From Streptomyces kurssanovii (lineage in GTDB: Bacteria > Actinomycetota > Actinomycetes > Streptomycetales > Streptomycetaceae): a stretch of 64,000 nucleotides of DNA. The DNA is taken from positions 186,001 to 250,000 of the forward strand of contig NZ_BMTN01000009.1 in NCBI RefSeq assembly GCF_014649695.1, given 5' to 3'. Shown here piece after piece: positions 1 through 9,402 of the stretch (positions within the stretch are counted from its first letter, which is position 1; every line of letters starts with the position of its first letter). The notes beneath the pieces were generated by a model that had not been told where the DNA came from, searched no databases, and saw nothing but the letters and a program-made list of their open reading frames with translations. The position numbers and the translations under genes are program-made.

Positions 1-233
1 CGGGTCTGTCCAAGGAGGTCGCCGCCGACGGTATCCGCGTCAACTGCGTCGCCCCCGGCACCATCTGGACCGAGTTCCACGAGGACCCCCAACGGCCCGC
101 GAAGGTCGCGGCCGACGTCCCCATGGGCCGGGCCGGACAGCCGCAGGAGGTCGCCGGAGCGGTCGCGTGGCTCTTCTCCCAGGACGCGTCGTACACGACG
201 GGAGCGGTGCTGCGCGTCGCGGGCGGACTGTAG
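1..233 (+). CDS. SDR family oxidoreductase, C-terminal part
   Basis: The window opens inside this gene, so only about the last 76 residues are visible, ending at TAG 231-233. They show the late part of a short-chain dehydrogenase/reductase: an IRVNCVAPGTIWT segment (the strand and loop after the catalytic YxxxK), then a PMGRAGQPQEVAGAVAWLFS helix and the family ending TTGAVLRVAGGL. The nucleotide-binding and catalytic parts lie upstream and cannot be judged, so the substrate is unknown. It runs in the same direction as the catalase but is separated from it by about 170 bp. Confidence 0.85.
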   Translation, partial: GLSKEVAADGIRVNCVAPGTIWTEFHEDPQRPAKVAADVPMGRAGQPQEVAGAVAWLFSQDASYTTGAVLRVAGGL

Positions 234-405
234 GCGCCGGAGTCACGGGACGGGCCCTTTGCCGAAGCTCCGCCGTTCGCTGCCGGGTCCACCGGGATGG
301 GCGTACCCGGACTGCCGTGCCCCCGGCGGGGCAGAAGAATCGGCCGAGTATGTCCGAGGCGCCGAAGACTCTCCGGCGTCCGGCACCCGTATCCGTGGAG
401 GACGC

Positions 406-2634
406 ATGAACCGGAAGAACTCCGGCGCCGAAGGCGGCATCCCCGGCAGGCCGTCGCCGCAACCGCCCACCGTCGACGAACCGACGGAGCCGAGGGAGCC
501 ACTCCCGCCCAAACCGGACCAGAGCGGCCCGGCGACCGTGAGCCCGACGGGACAGGAGACGGGGGCCGACCAGGCGGCCGTCGCGCAGGCCGGTCCGTAC
601 CTGACCACGGCACAGGGCGCCCGGCTCCCGGACACCGACCACTCGCTGAAGGCCGGCAGCCGCGGCCCCGTCCTGCTGCAGGACCACCACCTGCGCGAGA
701 AGATCACCCACTTCGACCACGAGCGCATCCCCGAGCGGGTCGTCCACGCGCGCGGCGCCGCGGCCCACGGCGCCTTCCAGGGTTACGGGACCGCCGCGCA
801 GATCACCAAGGCTGCGTTCCTCGGCAAGGGCGTGGAGACGCCGGTCTTCGTACGTTTCTCCACGGTCCTCGGCTCCCGCGGCTCCGCCGACACGGTGCGC
901 GACACCCGCGGCTTCGCCACCAAGTTCTATACGACAGAAGGCACTTTCGATCTCGTCGGCAACAACATCCCGGTGTTCTTCATCCAGGACGCGATCAAGT
1001 TCCCGGACATCATCCACGCGGGCAAACCGCAGCCTGACCGCGAGATCCCGCAGGCGCAGAGCGCCCACGACACGTTCTGGGACTTCGTCACCCTGCACAC
1101 GGAAGCCACCCACCACACCTTGTGGAACATGTCGGACCGGGGCATTCCCCGCTCGTTCCGCATGATGGAGGGCTTCGGCGTCCACACCTTCCGGCTGGTC
1201 AACTCCGTGGGCGCCACCACGCTGGTGAAGTTCCACTGGAAACCGAAGCTGGGCGTGCACTCCATGGTCTGGGAGGAGGCGCAGATCACCAGCGGGATGG
1301 ACCCCGACTTCCACCGCAGGGACCTCGCCGACGCGATCGAGGCGGGCGCCTACCCGCAGTGGGAACTGGCCGTCCAGACCTTCCCCGACACCCCGGAGCA
1401 GACGTTCGAGGGCATCGACCTGCTCGACCCGACGAACATCGTCCCCGAGGAACTGGCGCCGGTCCAGCCGATCGGACTGCTGACCCTGAACGCCAACCCG
1501 TCGAACTTCTTCGCGGAGACCGAGCAGGTCGCCTTCCACCCCGGCCACCTCGTCCCCGGCATCGACATCACGGACGACCCGCTGCTCTCCGGCCGGCTCT
1601 TCTCGTACCTGGACACCCAGATCAGCCGGCTCGGCGGCCCCAACTTCGCCCAGATTCCCGTCAACCGCACTCACGCACCCGTCAACGACATGCTGCGGGA
1701 CGGCATGCACCAGACCGCCGTGCACCGGGGCGTGGCGCCCTACCGGCCCAACTCGCTGGACGCCGGATGTCCGTTCCAGGCCGGGGCGGACCTGGGCGCC
1801 TACGTCGAGGTGCCTGTCGAGGTGCCGGCGGCGAAGAAGGTCCGCGAGGCGCCGGACTCGTTCGCCGACCACTTCAGCCAGCCGCGCCGGTTCTGGCTCA
1901 GCATGTCACCCGTGGAGCGTGAACACATCATCGCCGCCTACTCGTTCGAGCTGGGCAAGTGCTACGAGCAGGCCATCAAGGAGCGCGGCCTGAAGGTCCT
2001 CGCCAACATCGACCCGGAGCTGTGCGCCGGCGTCGCCGCCGCCCTCGGCCTGCCCGCACCCGGGCCGACGGAGCCGCTCGCGTCCGTGGAACCGAGCCCG
2101 GCGCTCTCCCAGCTCGGGCAGCTCTGGCCGCTGGACGGCCGCGTCATCGGGATCGTCGCCGACGCCGGCTGCGACCTCGACGGAGTCCGTTCCGTACGGC
2201 AGGCCGTGCTGGCGGCGGGCATGGTGCCGCTGGTCGTCGGCCCCGACGGAGGTGCGCTCGGCGACAGCGGGGAACCGGTGGCCGTACAGCGCACCTTCGC
2301 CACCGCGCGCTCGATCGAGTTCGACGCCCTGCTGCTCGCCGGAGCCCCCGGCCCGGCCGCCGACGCGATCGGCGCCCGCGACGCCAAGGCGGGTGATCCC
2401 GCGGCGGGACGCGGCGGCGAATCCGACCCGAGGGTGCTGTTGATGCTGTCCGAGGCCTACCGGCACGGCAAGGCGATCGGCGGCTGGGCAGGCGCGGACA
2501 GCGTGCTCGCGGCGGCCGGTGTGCCCGCCGGCGCCCCGGGAGTGGTGACCGGCCACGGCGAGGAGGGCACGCTGGAGGAGATCACCCGGCTCCTGGGCAG
2601 CCACCGCGTGTGGGAACGCTTCGAGGCCGCCTGA
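406..2634 (+). CDS. katE: Large-subunit monofunctional catalase (HPII/KatE type)
   Basis: This 742-residue protein is a heme catalase of the large-subunit clade and disproportionates hydrogen peroxide in the cytoplasm. A proline-rich N-terminal arm (about residues 1-75) is followed by the catalase core. The catalytic histidine is H114 in VVHARG, the NNIPVFFIQDAIKFPD stretch is typical of the family, and the proximal heme ligand is Y401 in RLFSYLDTQ. From about residue 575 there is the extra C-terminal DJ-1/PfpI-like (type 1 amidotransferase) domain that defines the large subunits, beginning GRVIGIVADAGCDLDG. The ATG at 406 has a GGAGG box just upstream; reading further upstream lacks a ribosome site. 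A strong hairpin follows the stop. Confidence 0.95.
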   Translation: MNRKNSGAEGGIPGRPSPQPPTVDEPTEPREPLPPKPDQSGPATVSPTGQETGADQAAVAQAGPYLTTAQGARLPDTDHSLKAGSRGPVLLQDHHLREKITHFDHERIPERVVHARGAAAHGAFQGYGTAAQITKAAFLGKGVETPVFVRFSTVLGSRGSADTVRDTRGFATKFYTTEGTFDLVGNNIPVFFIQDAIKFPDIIHAGKPQPDREIPQAQSAHDTFWDFVTLHTEATHHTLWNMSDRGIPRSFRMMEGFGVHTFRLVNSVGATTLVKFHWKPKLGVHSMVWEEAQITSGMDPDFHRRDLADAIEAGAYPQWELAVQTFPDTPEQTFEGIDLLDPTNIVPEELAPVQPIGLLTLNANPSNFFAETEQVAFHPGHLVPGIDITDDPLLSGRLFSYLDTQISRLGGPNFAQIPVNRTHAPVNDMLRDGMHQTAVHRGVAPYRPNSLDAGCPFQAGADLGAYVEVPVEVPAAKKVREAPDSFADHFSQPRRFWLSMSPVEREHIIAAYSFELGKCYEQAIKERGLKVLANIDPELCAGVAAALGLPAPGPTEPLASVEPSPALSQLGQLWPLDGRVIGIVADAGCDLDGVRSVRQAVLAAGMVPLVVGPDGGALGDSGEPVAVQRTFATARSIEFDALLLAGAPGPAADAIGARDAKAGDPAAGRGGESDPRVLLMLSEAYRHGKAIGGWAGADSVLAAAGVPAGAPGVVTGHGEEGTLEEITRLLGSHRVWERFEAA

Positions 2635-2645
2635 CACAGCGATAC

Positions 2646-2694
2646 GGCCGCCGCCCGGCCGGTCCCCGCAGCGGGGACCGGCCGGGCGGCGGCC
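2646..2694. terminator. Bidirectional terminator hairpin
   Basis: A perfect 22-bp stem (arms 2646-2667 and 2673-2694) closes a 5-nt loop, GCAGC. It sits between the convergent catalase and sortase-like genes, 11 bp after the catalase stop and 7 bp before the stop of the minus-strand gene. It has no clear U-tract, which is usual for terminators in high-GC actinomycetes. Confidence 0.85.
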
Positions 2695-2700
2695 TGGTGT

Positions 2701-3474
2701 CTACCGGTCGGACACCTCGCGCAGCACGCCTATCCGGTCGATGCGGTGCTCAGGATTGCCCCTGTCGTCGCGCCAGAAGTTGCCCGCCGCGTCGTCCTCA
2801 GGAGTCGCGCAGGTGGAGAGGGTGATCATCGCCTTGGTGGGCTTCTCGCCCGGGTGGCCCGGTACCGCGGCCCGCTGCTCGGCGAGCGAACGCTCCGAGC
2901 GGAACGACGTCTGACGGCTCTCGGTGATCACGTACTCGTACACCGAACCGCCCGCGGTCACGAACACGGAATCGCCCTTGTCGAGGGCCGGGAGGTCGCG
3001 CATGGGTCCGCCGGCGGAGAGGCGATGTGCGGTGACCAGGTAGTTGCCGATCTCGCCCGGTCCGACGCCGCCCCGGTCGCCGTACGGACTCGCTGCCACA
3101 CCCCGGTTCTGGATCCGGGTGCCCGGCCAGTCGTCGGTCGTGCCCTCGTACGGGACGACACGCAGATCCTCCAGCCCGATGGACGGGACGGACAGCACCG
3201 CGGTATCGGTGCGGGGATCGAACGCCGGGGCGGGCGGCTCCGTGGAGACGGGCGCACCGGCGGCCGCGGCGGACGCGGCGGGGGAGGCCGGTGTGTCGGG
3301 GCCCGGCGCGACGGCCGCGGCCGACGACGGAGCCGCGGCCGACGACGGAGCCGCGGCGGTGACGGCTGCCTTGCCGGACGTGCCGGAGCTTTCGGCCGCT
3401 CCGGCGCCGGCACAGCCGGTGAGCAGAGCGGCCACGCCTACGAGCGTGGCGGGAGCTGTTCGGGAGAGCATCAT
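2701..3474 (-). CDS. Class E/F-like sortase, predicted lipoprotein
   Basis: About 257 residues. The N-terminus is a lipoprotein signal (hydrophobic stretch, then lipobox LLTGC with C21), followed by a long Ala/Ser/Pro linker to about residue 110 and then a sortase domain. The expected sortase triad is visible: histidine in VTAHR, cysteine in TLSTC, and an arginine near the end in the EHRIDRIG segment. Actinobacterial sortases of this kind join surface proteins or pilins; no substrate with an LPXTG/LAXTG sorting signal is seen nearby, so the target is unknown. I chose ATG 3474 because it gives the signal peptide; a GTG at 3549 would add 25 residues with no ribosome site. Confidence 0.75.
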   Translation of the reverse strand: MMLSRTAPATLVGVAALLTGCAGAGAAESSGTSGKAAVTAAAPSSAAAPSSAAAVAPGPDTPASPAASAAAAGAPVSTEPPAPAFDPRTDTAVLSVPSIGLEDLRVVPYEGTTDDWPGTRIQNRGVAASPYGDRGGVGPGEIGNYLVTAHRLSAGGPMRDLPALDKGDSVFVTAGGSVYEYVITESRQTSFRSERSLAEQRAAVPGHPGEKPTKAMITLSTCATPEDDAAGNFWRDDRGNPEHRIDRIGVLREVSDR

Positions 3475-3637
3475 GGGCAGCCGGAATCCGTAGCCGGGAA
3501 AGGCAGGCACGGCGGAGTCGTCGTGACCTGTATGCGCTGAAAACACCACGATCCGACCAGATGTTCCCCTCGCCCGTCAATGCCCGCCCTCCGGGCTCCG
3601 CGCCCCCGCTGTCAGTGCCCCGTGCCAGCATGGGACC

Positions 3638-4078
3638 GTGACGAACCCGGCCCATCTACGGCAGCTGCGCCTCGCGAAGGACGCGATGGACCGCGATTGG
3701 GCAGAGCCGCTCGACCTCGACGCGATCGCCGCCCACGCCGGATACTCGCGCTACCACTTCGTCCGGGCCTTCAAAGCCGTGTACGGGCAGCCCCCGGGCC
3801 AGTACCTGTCCTGCCGCCGGGTCGAACGGGCGGAGGAGATGCTCCGCACCGCGAATCTCTCCGTCACCGAGATCTGCACGCTCGTCGGCTTCAACAGCCT
3901 CGGCACCTTCTCCACCCGGTTCAAGAAGCAGACCGGACTCTCACCGAGCGAGTACCGCGCCAAGCACGTGGGCCGCGGCGCCGCCCTCATACCCGGGTGC
4001 TACGCGATGCTCTGGGCCGGTGGCTTCTCGCCGTCCCGCGTTCCTGACGGGCCCAGCAATTCTGAAGAAGCAGGCTGA
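3638..4078 (+). CDS. AraC family transcriptional regulator (short form)
   Basis: A 146-residue protein made up almost only of the AraC DNA-binding domain. Two helix-turn-helix units are visible: LDLDAIAAHAGYSRYHFVRAFK, and then LSVTEICTLVGFNSLGTFSTRF with the family tail KKQTGLSPSEYR. There is no N-terminal sensor domain; instead a short C-terminal tail of about 35 residues follows. The start is a GTG. It lies 55 bp upstream of a glyoxalase/bleomycin-resistance-fold gene on the same strand; this AraC plus VOC pair is a recurrent arrangement in actinobacteria, so it probably regulates that neighbour. The effector is not evident. Confidence 0.88.
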   Translation: MTNPAHLRQLRLAKDAMDRDWAEPLDLDAIAAHAGYSRYHFVRAFKAVYGQPPGQYLSCRRVERAEEMLRTANLSVTEICTLVGFNSLGTFSTRFKKQTGLSPSEYRAKHVGRGAALIPGCYAMLWAGGFSPSRVPDGPSNSEEAG

Positions 4079-4133
4079 GGCCCCCGCTGCCTACGGTGGC
4101 AGGGCCGCAGAACCTATCGTCCAGGAGCACGAA

Positions 4134-4583
4134 ATGATCAAGGGCCTCGCCATCTCCACCGTCTGGGTGCTCGACCAGGACCGGGCGAAGGAGTTCTACA
4201 CGCAAAAGCTCGGTCTCGAGGTCCGTACGGACATGACCATGGGCGAGGGAGGCATGCGCTGGCTGACGGTGGGCGCCAAGGACCAGCCCGATGTGGAGCT
4301 GACGCTGATGGTGCCGACCGCGTCCTCCATGGATCCCGAGTCCGCCGAGGCCATGACGACCCTCGTCTCCAAAGGCGCCCTCGGCGCGGGTGTCCTGGCC
4401 ACCGACGACATCCACGGCGACTACGAGAAGCTCAAGGCACGCGGCGTCGAATTCCTTCAGGAGCCGCAGGAGCGTCCCTACGGCACCGAGGCGATCTTCC
4501 GCGACGACTCGGGCAACTGGTTCTCCTTCACCCAGCGCCGCCAGGGCGGCGACCTCGATCCCGACAAGGACTGGGCCTGCTGA
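4134..4583 (+). CDS. VOC superfamily protein (glyoxalase/bleomycin-resistance fold)
   Basis: A 149-residue single-domain protein with paired beta-alpha-beta-beta-beta modules. It opens IKGLAISTVWVLDQDRAKEFYTQKLGLEV (first module), and the second begins near residue 80 (GVLATDDIHGDYEKLKARGVEF) and ends IFRDDSGNWFSFTQR. Such proteins bind a metal and act as lyases, isomerases, dioxygenases or drug-binding proteins; the specific reaction cannot be told from sequence. ATG 4134 has AGGAG nine bases upstream. It follows the AraC gene and is probably cotranscribed or controlled by it. Confidence 0.85.
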   Translation: MIKGLAISTVWVLDQDRAKEFYTQKLGLEVRTDMTMGEGGMRWLTVGAKDQPDVELTLMVPTASSMDPESAEAMTTLVSKGALGAGVLATDDIHGDYEKLKARGVEFLQEPQERPYGTEAIFRDDSGNWFSFTQRRQGGDLDPDKDWAC

Positions 4584-4618
4584 CACCTCCCGGGCACAGG
4601 CCCCGCCGGGGTCGGTGC

Positions 4619-4668
4619 GGCCGGCTGTCAGGACGTCCGGCTGTCAGGCGTCCGGCTGTCAGGGCGGC
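4619..4668. repeat. Short tandem repeat, three copies
   Basis: Three consecutive copies of CCGGCTGTCAGG, each 15-16 bp apart, lie between the convergent VOC and FUSC genes. The copies contain no obvious inverted symmetry beyond GCCGGC, so this is probably a simple expansion in a convergent spacer rather than a binding site. Confidence 0.7.
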
Positions 4669-4690
4669 CGGGCAGGGGGCACGCCGGGCC

Positions 4691-5884
4691 TCACGGCTGC
4701 CGGGCCGGAGCGGGCCCCGACTCCAGGGCGTACAGCAACTGCTGTGTCTGCGCCGCCAGCCCGCCCACCGCGGTCGCCGTCTCATGGTCGTGCTCCAGCA
4801 GATGGCGTTTGAGCAGGCGATGGGCCTCCCAGGCCCGGCCCATGGCCTCCTCGCGCACGTCGCCGTCGGGCGGCGCCGAGGCGCCCAGGGCGTCCCGGTC
4901 CGCCTCGCAGACGTCCGCCATGGCGCGGAACAGCTCGGGCAGGCAGCGAAGTGCGGGCGCGGGCGGCGAAGCGAGGCTGCGCCACTCACCGGTCGTGTCC
5001 ACCAGAGTCGCCGTGACCGACTCGAGCCGGTCGGCAAGCCCGGTCCAGTACGTGTCCCAATGGCCCGGCGGCGGGGCCGGGTACCGCCGTAGCCGGTGAC
5101 CCGGATTGAAGCGGTAGCTCTCCCGCGTCCACCCGCGGGCGCTGCGGAGGTCCTGGACGGGACCGCCGAGCCGCCGGGCGCCCTCGTGCCACTGCTCGGC
5201 GCTCGTACGGTCGTAGCCGCTCTCCACGTCATCGGCCATGGCACGCAGCAGCTCCGTGCTGTCGCGGCCGAGCCTGTCGAGGCTGTCGCGCACGTCGCGG
5301 AGGTGGACAGGAGGCAGGATCAGGGCGTTCACGCCGATGCCGATCACCGCTCCGACGAGTGCCTCGAAGAGGCGGTGGGCGATGGCCGTCCCGGAGAAGG
5401 AGCTGTACGCGAGCACGAAGATGGCGGTCGTCGGCGCGTAGACGCCTTGGTCGCCGAAGCGAGAGTAGTTCGCCAGCAGCACCGCCGGTGGAAGGGCGAG
5501 AGCCATCGCCGCCATCGTGTTCCCGGTCAGCGCGGCCGCCCCGGTGGCCAGCAGCGTGCCCAGCGCGATCACGACGAGCTGCTGTGTTCCGGCCCGCAGC
5601 GAGCGGTAGACGGTGCTCTGCACGAGCACTACCGCGGTCCACGGCGCCATCAGCGCCATCGGCGCCTTCCACCACCAGCCGACGAGCGCCCACGCGAGAA
5701 CGGCGGCGCCGGCCGCCTTGAGCGACTGGATCGCGAGGTCCCGTTCGGGCCCGGCCTCCGTCAGGGCCCTGCGTACGGAGGTCCATACCGCGGACAGCTC
5801 CCACGTCGCCCAGCGCCGCAAGGCCACCGGCCACCTCCACTTCGCGCACCGCCGCCGACCGGCCCGGCCGGACGCGACAACCAT
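4691..5884 (-). CDS. FUSC family membrane protein
   Basis: About 397 residues with a cluster of about six hydrophobic segments in the N-terminal half (for example AAGAAVLAWALVG, LVVIALGTLLATGAAAL, MAAMALALPPAVLLA, ALVGAVIGIGVNALILP) and a soluble, helical C-terminal half. This is the fusaric-acid-resistance/aromatic-acid-exporter-like (FUSC) architecture; members are thought to export aromatic acids, but the substrate is unknown here. ATG 5884 is my choice because the family N-terminus starts shortly after; its ribosome site is weak, and an ORF continues upstream without similarity. A second, longer FUSC protein is encoded at 25777-27912. Confidence 0.8.
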   Translation of the reverse strand: MVVASGRAGRRRCAKWRWPVALRRWATWELSAVWTSVRRALTEAGPERDLAIQSLKAAGAAVLAWALVGWWWKAPMALMAPWTAVVLVQSTVYRSLRAGTQQLVVIALGTLLATGAAALTGNTMAAMALALPPAVLLANYSRFGDQGVYAPTTAIFVLAYSSFSGTAIAHRLFEALVGAVIGIGVNALILPPVHLRDVRDSLDRLGRDSTELLRAMADDVESGYDRTSAEQWHEGARRLGGPVQDLRSARGWTRESYRFNPGHRLRRYPAPPPGHWDTYWTGLADRLESVTATLVDTTGEWRSLASPPAPALRCLPELFRAMADVCEADRDALGASAPPDGDVREEAMGRAWEAHRLLKRHLLEHDHETATAVGGLAAQTQQLLYALESGPAPARQP

Positions 5885-6211
5885 CACGGCATCACAGGGA
5901 CCAGGCACGTGTAACCAGCGGACGCCGGCCGAATCCTCCTCGGGAGCCTCGGGCGCCTCCGGCCGTCGCAGGGCGGGCGGGGCGCGGTCAGCCGGCGTCG
6001 CCCAGCAGCCCGTACGCGGTGACCACGAGCCTGTCCCGCCGGTGGTACCGCCGTGTGGACAGCGCGGCCGGCGCACGTGTTCAAGTGCCGGGCGGCGGTT
6101 GAACGGGAAGCCGCCCGGCACCAACCGACGGCGCCACAAGGCTGGTTGACGGTGGCGTACGCGGGTACCCGCCCCCGGGCCCGGCGCCGCCCGCCCAACG
6201 GCGTCCCGGTC
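5885..6211. other. Intergenic, no gene seen
   Basis: Between two minus-strand genes. Reading frames here are low quality and lack ribosome sites. I see no convincing promoter or hairpin; any promoter for the FUSC gene should lie in its left part. Confidence 0.5.
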
Positions 6212-7093
6212 TCAGCAGATCACGTTCAGCGCGCCCGGCTGGACCCTGACCGTCACGGGAAGGGCCGCGTCGACCTCGCCGTCCGCGCCGTACGGCACAC
6301 TCCGGTCGGCCTCGATACGGATCTCCCGGCCTCTGAGGATCTCCACCTGCGGGCGTTGGAGGTGCGCCCCCGTCTTCAGCTCGTTCATCATCGCGAAGAA
6401 CAGCCGCTTCGGGGCGTGAGCGATGACGACGACGTCCAGCAGGCCGTCGTCGAGCCGTGCGCCCGGGGCGATGTTGCGACCGAAGCCGTAGAACCCCGAG
6501 TTGGCCGCGACGACCGTGTACCCACGCCGTTCGTACTCGGTCCCGTCGACCGTTATGCGGTACGCGGCGGGACGCCAGCCGAGCACGGCCCGCAGACCGC
6601 CCGCGTAGTAGGACGCGGCGCCCCGCAGCAGCCGCGACGTGTTGGCGTACCGGTTGGCCACGGCGTCCACGCCCGCGTACACGCTGCCCAGCACCGACGT
6701 CCCGGCGTGGACGGCGGAGGTGACCTCGATGGTGTCGACCGGCCGCGGTGAGCCGTTCAGCAGCAGGTGCGCCAGTTCCTCCGTCCGTGAGGGCAGGCCC
6801 AGCGCCCGGGCGAAGTCGTTGCCGCGCCCGGCGGGGACGACACCGAAGACGGCGTCGGAGCCGCTGAGCGCCCCGCCGACGCGGCCGGCCATGCCGTCCC
6901 CGCCGACGGCCAGCACGACGTGCCCCTGCCCGGCGGCCTGCCGTGCCACGTCCTGGGCGTGCTCCAGGCTGCGGCTGTACTGCGTGTCGAACCGTGCCCC
7001 GCCCTCCCTGAGGAGGCGGGCCAGCGGGAGCAGGGCCGCCGTACCGCTCGACCCGCCCGCGGCGGGATTGACGACGGCGGTGAACTGTCGCAT
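6212..7093 (-). CDS. Diacylglycerol/sphingosine kinase-like lipid kinase
   Basis: A 293-residue DAGK-catalytic-fold protein. Visible motifs are FTAVVNPAAGGSSG at the N-terminus, the nucleotide-binding VLAVGGDGMAGRVGGAL (GGDGT-type), and GVVPAGRGNDFARALGLP (P-A/L-G-x-x-N-D-F/L). The C-terminal beta-sandwich contains ARLDDGLLDVVV. It should phosphorylate a lipid hydroxyl on the inner membrane face. Its ATG has GGAGG upstream, and it starts 29 bp after the AGPS-like oxidase stop, so the two are almost certainly cotranscribed. With the neighbouring GlpD and AGPS-like enzyme, this suggests a lipid-modifying role rather than generic DAG recycling (inference). Confidence 0.85.
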   Translation of the reverse strand: MRQFTAVVNPAAGGSSGTAALLPLARLLREGGARFDTQYSRSLEHAQDVARQAAGQGHVVLAVGGDGMAGRVGGALSGSDAVFGVVPAGRGNDFARALGLPSRTEELAHLLLNGSPRPVDTIEVTSAVHAGTSVLGSVYAGVDAVANRYANTSRLLRGAASYYAGGLRAVLGWRPAAYRITVDGTEYERRGYTVVAANSGFYGFGRNIAPGARLDDGLLDVVVIAHAPKRLFFAMMNELKTGAHLQRPQVEILRGREIRIEADRSVPYGADGEVDAALPVTVRVQPGALNVIC

Positions 7094-7122
7094 GAATGCG
7101 CCTCCGGAAGGCAGGGGGCCGG

Positions 7123-8721
7123 TCAGCGGACGGGGACGAGTACGCCGGGGTTGAGTGTCCCGGCCGGGTCGAGCTCGGCCTTGAGGGCCTGAAGGATACG
7201 GACCCCGAGCGGGCCGATCTCCCGCGCGTACCAGTCGCGGTGGTCGGTGCCGACGCCGTGGTGGTGGCTGATGGTGCCCCCGGCCGCGATGATCGCGTCG
7301 TTGGCGGCCCGCTTCGCGGGCGCCCAGTGGGCCACCGGGTCGTCCCCCTGCGCGCTGACCACGGTGAAGTACAGCGACGCGCCGTTCTCGTACACATGGG
7401 ATATGTGGCACATCACCAGGGGAGGCGTCCCGGCCTCTGTCAGTGTGCCGGTGAGTGCGTGGCGCACCGCCTCGTAGAGCCCCGGCAGGGCGGACCAGAA
7501 GCACGCCGTCTCCAGCGTCTCCGCGAAGGCGCCCGCGTCGAGCAGCGAGTCGCGCAGGTAGGGCGCGTTGTAGCGGCCGTGCGCCCAGCGTTCCCCGGGT
7601 TCCTCGCCGACGTACTCGCCACCGCAGGCGAGCAGCACCTCCCGGGCCCGGGCGCGCCGGTCGGCGGTGTCCCGCGCGGTGCCCTCGTAGCCGGCGATCG
7701 CCATACAGCCGGCGGGTGTCCCGCCCTCCTCCGTGCTGCCGATCCGGTCGGGCTGAGCCAGACCGACGAAGGTCTCCGTCTCGTCCGACAGGCGCAGCAC
7801 GGTGGGGCGGGGGCCGTCCTGGGCCAGCCTGCGCAGGGCCGTGGCGCCGGCCTCGAACGAAGCGAAGCGCCAGCCCTCGTAGACCCGTGTCTCCGGCAGC
7901 GGCCGGACGCGTACGGTCACGGAGGTGATCACCCCGAGCGCGCCCTCGGAGCCGAGGACGAGCTGCCGCAGGTCGGGGCCGGCCGCGGAGCGCGGGGCCC
8001 GGCCGACCTCGAGGGTCCCTTCCGGGGTGGCGAGGGTGAGGCCGAGCACCATCTCGTCGAAGCGGCCGTAGCCGGCCGAAGCCTGGCCGCTGGAGCGGGC
8101 CGCGGCGAAACCACCCACGGAGGCCCACTCGTAGGACTGCGGGAAGTGGCCGAGCGTCCAGCCCAGCTCGCCGAGCAACTCCTCGCACCGCGGTGCGCGC
8201 ATGCCTGGCTGGAGGACCGCCGTGCGGGAGATCTCGTCGACGGAGAGCAGCGCGTCGAGCCGGCGCAGGTCCAGCGCGACGAAGCAGTGCTTGCCCTCGG
8301 GGGCCAGCCCGCCGACGACGGAGGTGCCGCCGCCGAAGGGGACGACGGCCACGGCATGTTCGGCGCATGCGCGCAGGACGGCCGTCACCTCGTCGTGACT
8401 GCCCGGCAGCACGACGGCCGCGGGGATGTCGTCGACGTCGCCGGCACGGATGCGCAGCAGGTCGGGCGTGGACTTGCCGCGGGTGTGCCGTACACGGCTC
8501 TCCGCGTCGGTGCACACATACGCCTCCCCGCCCACGCACTCGGTGAGCGCCGCGTGCGCGGCGGCGGTGAGCCCGGACGGTGGCACGCCGATCTCCTCGA
8601 GCGAGGCCGGGCCGCTCTCGCGGGGTGTCACGCCGAGCAGATCGCGCAGCAGGCCGGTCACCGTGTCCGGCAGCGGGGCCGCCTTGGCCGGGTCGCCCCA
8701 GCCGCTCCACAACATGTCCAC
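7123..8721 (-). CDS. FAD-linked oxidase, alkyldihydroxyacetonephosphate synthase-like
   Basis: About 532 residues of the PCMH-type FAD oxidase family. The FAD-binding half shows VVPFGGGTSVVGGL, QPGMRAPRCEELLG and SVGGFAARSSGQASAGYG; the C-terminal half carries VMCHISHVYENGASLYF and the C-terminal GTISHHHGVGTDHRDW, which contains the triple histidine seen in AGPS enzymes. AGPS exchanges the acyl chain of acyl-DHAP for an alkyl chain, the first ether-lipid step. The GTG at 8721 (reading V-D-M-L-W) has GAGGAA about eight bases upstream. It is divergent from the TetR-glpD operon and followed by the lipid kinase gene. Confidence 0.85.
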   Translation of the reverse strand: MDMLWSGWGDPAKAAPLPDTVTGLLRDLLGVTPRESGPASLEEIGVPPSGLTAAAHAALTECVGGEAYVCTDAESRVRHTRGKSTPDLLRIRAGDVDDIPAAVVLPGSHDEVTAVLRACAEHAVAVVPFGGGTSVVGGLAPEGKHCFVALDLRRLDALLSVDEISRTAVLQPGMRAPRCEELLGELGWTLGHFPQSYEWASVGGFAAARSSGQASAGYGRFDEMVLGLTLATPEGTLEVGRAPRSAAGPDLRQLVLGSEGALGVITSVTVRVRPLPETRVYEGWRFASFEAGATALRRLAQDGPRPTVLRLSDETETFVGLAQPDRIGSTEEGGTPAGCMAIAGYEGTARDTADRRARAREVLLACGGEYVGEEPGERWAHGRYNAPYLRDSLLDAGAFAETLETACFWSALPGLYEAVRHALTGTLTEAGTPPLVMCHISHVYENGASLYFTVVSAQGDDPVAHWAPAKRAANDAIIAAGGTISHHHGVGTDHRDWYAREIGPLGVRILQALKAELDPAGTLNPGVLVPVR

Positions 8722-8806
8722 TGGGGCTGTTTCCTCACCATCGGTTACGCGGGGTGTTCGCGGGGCGCACTGCCGCGCGGCCTGCACTGGCATTACACTG
8801 TGACAG
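8722..8806. promoter_or_regulatory. Divergent promoter region with repeated CACTG motif
   Basis: This 85-bp spacer must hold the promoters of both the AGPS-like and the TetR operons. Near the TetR start it contains two direct CACTG motifs 11 bp apart (CACTGGCATTACACTGTG, about 8784-8802), one helical turn, a plausible binding site for the TetR protein itself. The symmetry is imperfect, so this is a suggestion only. Confidence 0.4.
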
Positions 8807-9402
8807 ATGACGCCCATTCGTCACAACCATTCGGACGGAGACGCCGTCCTCGACGCGGCACGCGACTGCGTCCTGGCCGTCGGCGTACGCCGGACCACCC
8901 TCACCGACATCGCCCGGCGCGCCGGGGTCTCCCGCATGACCCTGTACCGCCGCTGGCCCGATGTGCGCACCCTCGTCGGCGACCTGATGACCAGGGAGTG
9001 GATCGCCCTCGCCGTCGGCGCCATGCCCGCCCCGGAATCCGGCACACCCGCACGACGGAGACTGGTCGAGGGACTGGTCGCCGGCGTCACCGCCTTCCGC
9101 GCCCACCCGCTCTTCCACAAGATCATCGACGTGGACCCCGAGCTGCTGCTCCCGTACGTCCTCGACCGCCGCGGCGCCAGTCAGGACGCGCTGCTGGGGC
9201 TCATCGCGGGCGGCCTGGCCGAGGGTCACGCCGACGGCTCCGTGCGCCGGTCCCACCCCGACCGGCAGGCCCGGTCCCTGCTGCTCGTCGTGCAGTCCTT
9301 CACGCTCTCCCTGCGCACCATGACCGAAGAAGACGAGCCCGAACTCGCCGACACGGCCTTCCTCGAAGAACTGCGGACCATCCTGGAGAGGACCCTCACA
9401 CC